Of a stretch of DNA of 8,211 nt, positions 1 to 6,655 are shown in pieces (the stretch's first letter is position 1; each line of letters begins with the position of its first letter). This stretch comes from CAYZUE01 sp964481825 (GTDB taxonomy: Archaea > Hydrothermarchaeota > Hydrothermarchaeia > Hydrothermarchaeales > JALUUU01): the NCBI GenBank assembly GCA_964481825.1, contig CAYZUE010000055.1, positions 1 through 8,211 of the forward strand, read 5' to 3'. The notes under the pieces are model-generated. The model did not search any database, was not told where the DNA came from, and saw only the letters and a list, made by a program, of their open reading frames with translations. Position numbers and translations under genes: made by a program.

Positions 1-958
1 ATGGTGGAGTGCTTTTTTTATGCTCTAAAAATGCTTGCAGGTAAGAAACATGGTAAATGAAGGCGTACCTATCATCCATGATGCCTGGATGTATTGTGTC
101 CATTATTTTTTCATGTACGCCATCTGCTAAAAATCTAGCATTTTCATTCAATTTTGAGAATATTTCTAATCCATGAGGAAGCTTGATTTCAGAATTTCTT
201 GATCCATATCCCCCTCCAATAGATCCATCAGTGTGTAAAAAATATTTTAAAAATTTTAATGCGGGTGCAACTATTTCAAGCGTTTTGTTATTGTTGCTTT
301 CTTTGTAATATTTTCCTAAGAAATCAATAGTTACGGTTAGATAACTAGGATCTGCTCCCCCGTATTCTGGAAGCCATCCTTCTTTTGACTGAGATTTATG
401 TATATTCGTAAGTTTATCTTCTGCATATCTCTTGAATTTTCTCTCTCCAGTTATCTTGTAAATATTGTATAGAGCAGCTATAGCACCTGCTTGTTGATTC
501 GACACATTTTCCTCGTTTTTACCAAGCCATAATCCCGCTTTCTCAAGCATATTTAAGATACTATTATAATCCGTTTGTCTATATCCAAGAATTCTAAAAG
601 TTTCAGATGCACTGTATGTGCAAAATGCAGTTGCGCAGAAGCTTCTTTCATTTGGATACCACTCATTAAATGATCCATCCTTATTTTGGATATGTGAAAG
701 AAATTCTAATCCAGCATCTGCCCATAGTTTAGCCATTGGGTTTTTGAAATAAATGTTATTTCTAAATTTATTTTCGTGGAGAATTGCGAGTGTAAGAATC
801 GGTTCCTGACATCTAGCAGATGGAAAGTCACTAATCTTATAATGCCAATATGGCTTATCAATGCATCCAAAAGTATCAGAAATCTCGCTTCTATCCATTG
901 CAGATAAAATCCTGGGTACAACACTTAGAGCTATTTTAGCGTAATTATTCCTATCCAT
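1..958 (-). CDS. Partial alpha/alpha-toroid-like protein of a polysaccharide cluster (C-terminus beyond left edge)
   Basis: An uninterrupted reading frame of 319 codons starts at 958 and runs off position 1 with no stop, so the protein is truncated by the window. The ATG at 958 is preferred because GAGGA (966-970) lies 7 bases upstream; an in-frame ATG at 964 is too close to it. The protein is soluble-looking and mostly helical, with no signal peptide. It has repeat-like motifs: QNKDGSF (residues 91-97), SQSKEGWLPEYGGADPSY (189-206) and DGSIGGGYGSRNS (244-256). The Q-x-x-D-G-S-F/W form resembles the QW motifs of terpene-cyclase-like toroids and of some polysaccharide-acting helical toroids. 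From memory, proteins with an N-terminal Asp-Tyr-Trp-His region (here IDKPYWHYK, 33-41) and an EYGGADP motif occur in surface-polysaccharide clusters, usually as hypotheticals. The glycosyltransferase neighbours fit this. Catalytic activity is unknown. The reading frame is certain; the family call is moderate. Confidence 0.8.
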   Translation of the reverse strand, partial: MDRNNYAKIALSVVPRILSAMDRSEISDTFGCIDKPYWHYKISDFPSARCQEPILTLAILHENKFRNNIYFKNPMAKLWADAGLEFLSHIQNKDGSFNEWYPNERSFCATAFCTYSASETFRILGYRQTDYNSILNMLEKAGLWLGKNEENVSNQQAGAIAALYNIYKITGERKFKRYAEDKLTNIHKSQSKEGWLPEYGGADPSYLTVTIDFLGKYYKESNNNKTLEIVAPALKFLKYFLHTDGSIGGGYGSRNSEIKLPHGLEIFSKLNENARFLADGVHEKIMDTIHPGIMDDRYAFIYHVSYLQAFLEHKKSTPP

Positions 959-1037
959 CTCCATTTCCTCTGAAGAAAATGAATATATATATTGTATCTG
1001 ATTTTATATTTATCGATGCTTAATAAAATGGATAGGA
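949..1037. repeat. 10-bp inverted repeat across a divergent intergenic region
   Basis: TCCTATCCAT at 949-958 and its exact complement ATGGATAGGA at 1028-1037 flank the core of the divergent spacer between the toroid-like gene and the membrane glycosyltransferase. The left arm overlaps the start codon of the leftward gene. It could be a paired operator or a chance match in a short spacer; nothing else supports function. Confidence 0.3.
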
Positions 1038-1082
1038 GTACACATACTAATAAAATAACAAGGAATATTAAGGTGTGAATTT

Positions 1083-3086
1083 GTGAAACAATATAAATTC
1101 TTTACAGGATTATTTTTCTTAGAATGGATATTCTTTTTAATAATATATCCCCTTTGGTTTTATACAGTAAATTTTTCTGAATTATTTATACAATTCTCCC
1201 TGTTACTACTATATATTTTAATCAACCTTATTTTTATAAATTCAATTTTTAAAAATAATCTAAGAGATCAGGAGGTAGTTTTTAGTTTCAGACGTATATT
1301 GGGAAAAAATAATTCATTCACAAAAAATATTTTTTCTGAAAAAGACTCAATTTTAATCATTGTTTTTTCAGTACCTGCAATTATTTTGCATTTGTATGCT
1401 GCGTCTTTTCCTATACAAACCGGTGGGGATGAAGCATGGCATGTTATTCGGGGCATGCTTCTTTTTGAGGCATTTTCCTCAATAATTACCATGTTTTCCA
1501 CTTTTATTAATAACGTTTTTATTATAATTTTAATTGTTTTATTGATTATTATTTTCTTATTCCGAACTAATAAAATATTTGACGCATTTTTAAAAATTGA
1601 TAATAGATACTTAGTATTTTTTTCAATATTACTATCATTCATTTATTTTTATGCAATTTTATCTGTGGGTCCCCTCCTTTTTAGTGAAACCGAATTATTT
1701 TTAGGACATCAAACACTCATTCGTCATAATCCCCTTGGTGCAGTAATAATCTCTTTGGAATTGACTATTTTTGGATTTAACGAGATTGCTGTTAGATTAC
1801 ACTCAATAATTTTTACTTTATTAACATCTTATTTTGTATATCAAGTTACACGATTACATAGAACTAAGAAAACTGCACTTTTAGCTGGTTTAATTACACT
1901 TTATATTCCAATAATTTTCTATTTTGGGAATGTAGCGTACTTAGATTCAGGAGTAACCTTTTTCTTTACTACAGCATCTTTTTATTATCTACGTTATTTT
2001 AAGAATAAGGATTTTAATGATCTCATTCTTACAGGTTTTATTGCAAGTTTAGGATTTTTATATAAGGATACCATGATACTTTTCCTAGCTGTAATCGGAT
2101 TATTCTTTATATCTAATATTCGTAAACATCTAGATTTAAGGATTGATTTAAAAAATCATTTTTATCTTATGTGGATAATTTTGATTGTTACTTTACCTTG
2201 GACAATCTACATGTCTCTCTTTAGAGAGTTCAAATACGAATTTATTTTCACAAATATCCTCAATCTGGAGGTATTACTCCATTGGATACGATTACTTCCC
2301 TCTTTAATTACAGAGCCACTATTCATCCTATTTGTCGTTGGATTTTTTTATCTTATATTTAAAAAGAAAGATTCATTATCCTATTTTCTTTTAATATGGT
2401 TCTCAATTTTTTACCTTTTTCCCCTCATGGAGAACATTGCTTTTACAAAAATTTTAGAAAGCAAATGGAATTTTCTGAATTCCGGTGCTGGGGGGAGAGC
2501 TATTCTTCCTCTTATGCCGGTTATTGCAATTATTATTGCCATTTTTGTAGAAGATTTCAGGAAAAAAACCAATATTCAATTCACATATGTTTCTACCGTA
2601 TTTTTTCTATACTTATCTCTATTTAACTTTAATTTCACTCAGGATTCTCTTACATGGAAATCAAATGGGTCATATTTAATTCCCCAGTATACTTCATCGA
2701 CAATTACACCTTATTATCCCTATCTCCCCTATGATGACATCTTTTTTTATTTTCAACAGAATATAGAATCCAGTACTAAGATCATAACACCTATTAGCAA
2801 TGAGCCTTCAGGTTTTTACTTAAAAAAATATGATCTGAATAACCGGATTTTAATTGAAAAAATAAATCTCAAAACATCAGAATATGCAACTGATTTTTTA
2901 TTTGATTACTGTATTAATAATGATGTAGGATATGCTTTACTTTTTGAATGGCAGGTCTCAAAAAGAGAAACAAATGAGGATTTAATAAAAAATATCCAAT
3001 ATGAATCCGATAAATTCCGTTTGCAAAAAGAGTTCTTTTATAGAAACGGAAGTGTCTATTTATACAAGTGTGGAAATTTCAATTGA
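1083..3086 (+). CDS. Integral-membrane GT-C glycosyltransferase, PMT_2/ArnT-like (GT39/GT83 type)
   Basis: This 667-residue protein has about a dozen hydrophobic segments from residue 8 to about 515, then a polar C-terminal domain of roughly 150 residues. Such enzymes take a sugar from a polyprenyl-phosphate donor and add it to a protein or lipid on the outer face of the membrane. The strongest signature is HNPLGAVIISLELTIFGF followed by NEIAVRLHS (215-240), matching the PMT_2 pattern of a Pro-containing loop, then FG..E.A.RL. Acidic candidates are E202/E204 just before this loop and D116/E117 in GGDEAWH (114-120). GGRAILPLMP (470-479) matches the Arg-x-x-Leu-Pro region late in these proteins. 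The start is GTG, with AAGGTG (1070-1075) 7 bases upstream. It diverges from the toroid-like gene and converges on the radical SAM gene. Acceptor and donor are not readable. Confidence 0.8.
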   Translation: MKQYKFFTGLFFLEWIFFLIIYPLWFYTVNFSELFIQFSLLLLYILINLIFINSIFKNNLRDQEVVFSFRRILGKNNSFTKNIFSEKDSILIIVFSVPAIILHLYAASFPIQTGGDEAWHVIRGMLLFEAFSSIITMFSTFINNVFIIILIVLLIIIFLFRTNKIFDAFLKIDNRYLVFFSILLSFIYFYAILSVGPLLFSETELFLGHQTLIRHNPLGAVIISLELTIFGFNEIAVRLHSIIFTLLTSYFVYQVTRLHRTKKTALLAGLITLYIPIIFYFGNVAYLDSGVTFFFTTASFYYLRYFKNKDFNDLILTGFIASLGFLYKDTMILFLAVIGLFFISNIRKHLDLRIDLKNHFYLMWIILIVTLPWTIYMSLFREFKYEFIFTNILNLEVLLHWIRLLPSLITEPLFILFVVGFFYLIFKKKDSLSYFLLIWFSIFYLFPLMENIAFTKILESKWNFLNSGAGGRAILPLMPVIAIIIAIFVEDFRKKTNIQFTYVSTVFFLYLSLFNFNFTQDSLTWKSNGSYLIPQYTSSTITPYYPYLPYDDIFFYFQQNIESSTKIITPISNEPSGFYLKKYDLNNRILIEKINLKTSEYATDFLFDYCINNDVGYALLFEWQVSKRETNEDLIKNIQYESDKFRLQKEFFYRNGSVYLYKCGNFN

Positions 3087-3122
3087 TACACTAATTTAAC
3101 ATTTAAAATGGGAGAATGTAAT

Positions 3123-3180
3123 AAAAACTATTCATTGTTGAATAAAATTAAATTTAAAGTAGTATTCCCATAGTTTTTTT
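3123..3180. terminator. Possible bidirectional terminator between convergent genes
   Basis: AAAAACTAT (3123-3131) and ATAGTTTTT (3170-3178) are perfect 9-base complements, followed by a 7-T run. Inside, GAATA and TATTC form a second short stem. The convergent position suits termination from both sides, and the minus-strand reading also ends in TTTTT. The stems are very AT-rich with a long loop, so stability is doubtful. Confidence 0.35.
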
Positions 3181-3226
3181 CTACAATATACAAATTTATG
3201 ATATAATTGTTGAAATGTTTTTTCAC

Positions 3227-4303
3227 CTAAGAATCTAGTAATCTCTTAATTATCGAGGGATATTCTGTTATTTTATGAGCGATGCTATTCTGGATTGCAC
3301 ATTCAAATGTACAGTGGCACCTTTTGTCTTTTATAAATTGTCGGATTTCTCTAGCGTTATAACTATTCCACATAATTTTAAAGTTATAGTTATGTTTTCG
3401 CAGGTCACCAATTTTTTTCCCTAAAATTTCACACGGAAATACATTGCCAATATCATCAATTACAGCCATTTTATCTCCAGCAACACAAGGAATTATCATT
3501 CTATCTTCTTCAAGAGTTTGAATTATTATCTCTCTAGTTCTATATCTAATTGAATTATTAAAGTTTAAAATAAATCCCTTTAATGCCCCCCTATAATTCG
3601 AAATTTCTTCTAGACGATTAACCGCTTTTTTGTAATTCTTGATTGAAACTATATTAGATTCAGGGTTAGTACCTGCCCCGCGTACATAGGTTAAAGTATG
3701 GCTTTTGATATCAAAGTTTTCAAAAACATATTCAATAACGTCTGTTATTTTATCTTGATTGAAAGAAGAAAATGTAGTATTTACTGCAATCTCAAGATTG
3801 TTATAATCTTTTTTTAATCCATCTAGTTTTTGATAAGTATTAAGTAGATTTTTGAAGCAACCTTTAAGATTTCTTATTTTATCATGCTCTTCATTTAATG
3901 CATCAATTGATAATGGAATTTTTAAATTTAAATTTGGACATTTAATTAATATATCTTCTACTTTCCTTGTAATAATCGATGGTAATGATCCATTAGTTGG
4001 AATACCGATATAGCGGGTAGAGTTATTATCATAAAATAATTTGCAAATGTCATCTAAATCCTTCCTTAAAAATGGCTCGCCTCCTGATAAAGTTAAATAA
4101 CTTATAGATTTTAGATTTTTTGAAATCTTGTTAATTTCTTCAATAGAAAGTTTTTTCCTTACTGAATAATTATTAATGTTTTCTAGATTAAAACACATTT
4201 TACATCGTGCATTGCATTGGGATGTAACAAAAAATATTAAGTAGGAAGGGAGACCACCATTTAAGAAAAATTGGATTTTGTTAATCTCATCAGTTACTCT
4301 CAA
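3227..4303 (-). CDS. Radical SAM enzyme with SPASM-like cysteine-rich C-terminus
   Basis: The 358-residue protein carries the canonical radical SAM cluster motif CNARCKMC (C30, C34, C37), which binds a 4Fe-4S cluster that cleaves S-adenosylmethionine. SGGEPFLR (73-80) is the SAM-binding GGEP motif. The C-terminus has C273, C291 (in GNVFPCE), C329, C331 and C335 (in CHCTFEC), suggesting auxiliary Fe-S cluster(s) of the SPASM/Twitch kind. It is soluble and cytoplasmic. The start is TTG, supported by AGGTGA 6 bases upstream (4310-4315). It follows the GT2 gene with only 10 bases between stop and start, so the two are almost certainly cotranscribed. That pairing suggests it modifies a sugar, lipid carrier or glycan precursor. 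A peptide-modifying role is the alternative, but no precursor peptide gene was seen nearby. The enzyme class is secure; the reaction is unknown. Confidence 0.9.
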   Translation of the reverse strand: MRVTDEINKIQFFLNGGLPSYLIFFVTSQCNARCKMCFNLENINNYSVRKKLSIEEINKISKNLKSISYLTLSGGEPFLRKDLDDICKLFYDNNSTRYIGIPTNGSLPSIITRKVEDILIKCPNLNLKIPLSIDALNEEHDKIRNLKGCFKNLLNTYQKLDGLKKDYNNLEIAVNTTFSSFNQDKITDVIEYVFENFDIKSHTLTYVRGAGTNPESNIVSIKNYKKAVNRLEEISNYRGALKGFILNFNNSIRYRTREIIIQTLEEDRMIIPCVAGDKMAVIDDIGNVFPCEILGKKIGDLRKHNYNFKIMWNSYNAREIRQFIKDKRCHCTFECAIQNSIAHKITEYPSIIKRLLDS

Positions 4304-4309
4304 TTATTA

Positions 4310-4315
4310 TCACCT
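4310..4315 (-). promoter_or_regulatory. Shine-Dalgarno site of the radical SAM gene, overlapping the GT2 stop codon
   Basis: AGGTGA sits 6 bases before the TTG at 4303 and shares its first two bases with the TAG stop (4314-4316) of the upstream glycosyltransferase. This supports the TTG start and implies translational coupling. Confidence 0.6.
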
Positions 4316-5285
4316 ATTCTTTTCGAATTACTAACCCTACTAACCCTAGAATTGATGTTATTGCACTCAATACTAAAGTTATAGAAAAAATATAATTTAT
4401 TCCAATAGAATAAATGAAAAATTTAAATCCTTTTTTTTTTAAAATAAAAGCAAATAAGCCGCCGTTCAGCATTAAAAATGATAATATTAATAATATGTCT
4501 AAATATATCAGAGAATTATAAAAAATCCCCATTATTGCTAATAGAAGAATTAGAAATGAAACACCGGCTAAAATTCCCCTATCAACTGTAATATCAACGC
4601 TGTCAAATTTTTTCCTTCTAATAAATATTTTAGTCCAGTATATATTTCTTCGAAATGTTTTTTTTATCGAAGAAATTAAATTAGGAAAATGATGGCTAAC
4701 TTCAATATCCTTATTAAAATAGATCATATGTCCTTTTTCCCTCAATCTGTAACCTAATTCATAGTCTTCAATATCAGCCTTTTTATAAATTGTATCAAAT
4801 CCTCCAACATCTTCCAATGCACTTCTTTTTATTGCCCCTCTATTAGTACTAAAAAAATCAATATATTCTCCAGTAGTTTTTTTATACATGTAATACTTCC
4901 ACAATGCCCAATAATTGGGGGTAATTCCTTTGTTTATGGATTTTTTTGTACGCATCCCAATAATTGCAGATATATCCTTCTTCTGTTCAAAAGTATCAAT
5001 AATTTGTTGCAAGTTTTTTGGCTGAATCTCAACATCCGCATCTATAAAAAAAAATATATCCCCTCTAGCTTTTTTTATTCCTATGTTTCTTGCATAAGCT
5101 GGCCCCTCTTTATTTGAACGATATATCTGAACTTCATATTTATTAGCATGGCCTAAGGTATCGTCAGTACTACCATCATCAACTAAAATCACTTCAAAAT
5201 CTTTGTAAGTGGATAAGAATATTGAATTTAAGCACGCATTTATTCTAGTTTCTTCATTCAATACAGGAATTATAATTGAAATCAT
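4314..5285 (-). CDS. Family 2 glycosyltransferase with C-terminal transmembrane segments
   Basis: The 323-residue protein begins directly with the GT-A fold, IIIPVLNEE (4-12). The nucleotide-sugar site shows DDGSTDDT (36-43) and ARNIG (65-69). The metal-binding DxD is DAD at 82-84. IEDYELGYRLREKG (172-185) holds the usual E/D-D acceptor or base motif. After about residue 238 there are three or so hydrophobic segments (roughly 238-255, 260-281, 288-320), so the catalytic domain is cytoplasmic and membrane-anchored. Such enzymes transfer a sugar from a nucleotide donor to a lipid-linked acceptor. The start is ATG with no recognisable Shine-Dalgarno; a 13-base palindrome and a run of nine As (minus strand) lie just upstream instead. 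It is the first gene of a two-gene operon with the radical SAM enzyme. Sugar specificity cannot be assigned. Confidence 0.9.
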   Translation of the reverse strand: MISIIIPVLNEETRINACLNSIFLSTYKDFEVILVDDGSTDDTLGHANKYEVQIYRSNKEGPAYARNIGIKKARGDIFFFIDADVEIQPKNLQQIIDTFEQKKDISAIIGMRTKKSINKGITPNYWALWKYYMYKKTTGEYIDFFSTNRGAIKRSALEDVGGFDTIYKKADIEDYELGYRLREKGHMIYFNKDIEVSHHFPNLISSIKKTFRRNIYWTKIFIRRKKFDSVDITVDRGILAGVSFLILLLAIMGIFYNSLIYLDILLILSFLMLNGGLFAFILKKKGFKFFIYSIGINYIFSITLVLSAITSILGLVGLVIRKE

Positions 5286-5544
5286 TAAGTAAATTACTTT
5301 TTTTTTATATCATATAATTATAATTGGGAATAAATAATAATATTCGTATACGCTACCTTAAATATAAATACATCTGCTTCTTTTAGTATTATTCAAAAGC
5401 TATCTTAAAGTGGATGTATAAAAGATAATATTATGAATAAAAACTAAGAGATGCTTTATCAACTATCTAACCTAGTTGAATAATTGGGTATGTTCTATAT
5501 TTACGGTGAAGATTAATATGCTGTTACAAGGAGAGTTTTAAAGG
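5286..5544. other. Divergent intergenic region between glycan and respiratory modules
   Basis: This is the longest gene-free stretch and separates the leftward GT2 operon from the rightward ctaB gene. It should contain promoters for both. TATAAT-like hexamers occur on both strands near 5313-5322, but in DNA this AT-rich they are uninformative and no good -35 partner was found. No open frame, RNA gene or repeat longer than the 5287-5299 palindrome was seen. Confidence 0.5.
5287..5299. repeat. 13-base palindrome abutting the GT2 start codon
   Basis: AAGTAA, one central base, then TTACTT form a perfect 6-bp dyad ending two bases from the GT2 ATG (5283-5285). It occupies the place where a Shine-Dalgarno would be. 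It could be an operator half-site pair or simply a low-complexity coincidence. Confidence 0.3.
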
Positions 5545-6399
5545 ATGCGAGAATACATTGTCCTTTTGAAGTTGAGAATAGTTTTCCTTTTGGTTTTTGT
5601 GTCATTAGTGGCAACTATAGTCGCCTCTAAAGGCGTCTTTCAACCGATGAAGATTCTTATTTTAGCCTTTGCTGGAGCTTTAGCATCTGCGGGAGCAAGT
5701 ATCCTTAACCATTATTTTGATCGAGATATTGATGCGTTGGCCGATAGAACCAAGTATCGGCCCCTCCCTTCAGGAAAAGTCTCCCCTCATAAGGCTTGTT
5801 GGATTGGAATCATTCTTGTCGGAATGGCTCTTATTGTCTCTTCTCAACTAAACTATTTAACCACTGCTTACATCTTTGCTGGAGCCCTTGTTTATGTTCT
5901 AGTTTATACAGTCTGGCTGAAACGACGTAGTGAAGCCAATATAGTTATAGGTGGCGTTGCTGGCAGTTGTGCTGTTTTGGCAGGTTATTCTGCTATGGGC
6001 GGAAATACCACTTTAGCTGCCATCCTTATTGCCCTGTTGGTATTTTTATGGACTCCGCCGCACTTCTGGGCATTTGCAATAGTTCATAAATCTGGATATC
6101 AAAATGCGCATGTGCCCATGCTTCCTGTTACTCAGGGTAATGAACGAACTGCGCGCCTGATTCTTATGCACACCATTCTTCTCGTCCAGGCTTCTCTATT
6201 GCTTTACGCTTTAGGTTACTTTGGCATTTTGTATCTGATAATTGCAGTTGTTTTCGGCCTTGTCTTCATAACTACAAATATAAAATTAATGTTAGATCCA
6301 ACTAAAGGCCGAGCATGGGGGAGTTACAAACTCTCAGGCATTTATTTAGTGGTTCTTTTTACTGGCATGCTTTTGGATACATTAGTCAAACTAACCTAG
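5545..6399 (+). CDS. ctaB: Protoheme IX farnesyltransferase (heme O synthase)
   Basis: This membrane UbiA-family prenyltransferase attaches a farnesyl group to heme B to make heme O, needed by heme-copper oxidases. At 284 residues it has the normal length, with about nine hydrophobic segments. The first Asp-rich site is NHYFDRDID (55-63), followed by the family hallmark YRPLPSGKV (71-79). The second conserved region is WTPPHFWAFAI (169-179), leading to VPMLPV (190-195). The residue before Y185 is glycine, where CyoE/CtaB proteins I recall have Asp or Glu (KDY, EEY). AAGGAG (5528-5533) lies 11 bases before the ATG, and an upstream in-frame TAA at 5539 excludes a longer start. The downstream heme-copper-oxidase-like gene is its natural partner. 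Base composition is clearly less AT-rich than the genes to the left. Confidence 0.95.
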   Translation: MREYIVLLKLRIVFLLVFVSLVATIVASKGVFQPMKILILAFAGALASAGASILNHYFDRDIDALADRTKYRPLPSGKVSPHKACWIGIILVGMALIVSSQLNYLTTAYIFAGALVYVLVYTVWLKRRSEANIVIGGVAGSCAVLAGYSAMGGNTTLAAILIALLVFLWTPPHFWAFAIVHKSGYQNAHVPMLPVTQGNERTARLILMHTILLVQASLLLYALGYFGILYLIIAVVFGLVFITTNIKLMLDPTKGRAWGSYKLSGIYLVVLFTGMLLDTLVKLT

Positions 6400-6483
6400 T
6401 ATTGTTATACAATCATATTATTTTCGTTTAATAATCCAATATACCTAGATAATTAGAAAGATAGTCCAGAAAAAATATCTGTT

Positions 6484-6618
6484 ATGCAAAAATTACTTGA
6501 TAATATGTGGGTGCTCCTATTATTTAGTACTCTCATCCTAGATGTCGTATACGTAGATTATGGTGTAAAAGATTTAGGTGAACACCTTTTTTTTACTTTC
6601 ATAACGATATTTTTTTAA
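6484..6618 (+). CDS. Possible 44-residue single-pass membrane peptide
   Basis: An ATG-to-TAA frame encodes MQKLLDNMWVLLLFSTLILD and a further 24 residues. Residues 9-25 are strongly hydrophobic, and the end (LFFTFITIFF) is hydrophobic again, so one or two membrane passes are possible. It fills much of the 256-base gap between ctaB and the oxidase-like gene on the same strand, where small accessory subunits or assembly peptides of oxidases often occur. No good ribosome binding site is visible and I do not recognise the sequence. A short frame in AT-rich DNA is readily hydrophobic by chance. Confidence 0.35.
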   Translation: MQKLLDNMWVLLLFSTLILDVVYVDYGVKDLGEHLFFTFITIFF

Positions 6619-6642
6619 TCTAAACCTACTATTGATACGTTT

Positions 6643-6648
6643 GGAGGT
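6643..6648 (+). promoter_or_regulatory. Shine-Dalgarno GGAGGT that sets the start of the oxidase-like gene
   Basis: GGAGGT lies 7 bases before the TTG at 6656. It falls inside the frame if the upstream TTG at 6632 is used, so 6656 is the better start and the protein is about 440 residues. Confidence 0.75.
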
Positions 6649-6655
6649 AAAATAT

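Noticed and set aside
706..924. 72-codon minus-strand frame
   Set aside because: It lies in another frame of the large truncated gene at 1-958, whose motifs are coherent.
1028..1078. 16-codon leader-like frame ending just before the glycosyltransferase start
   Set aside because: It has no ribosome binding site beyond chance, and no attenuator-like codon run or hairpin follows.
1268..1642. 124-codon minus-strand frame
   Set aside because: It is antisense to the membrane glycosyltransferase, lysine/isoleucine-rich low-complexity protein with no motif.
2396..2626. 76-codon plus-strand frame
   Set aside because: It overlaps the membrane glycosyltransferase in a second frame and shows no domain.
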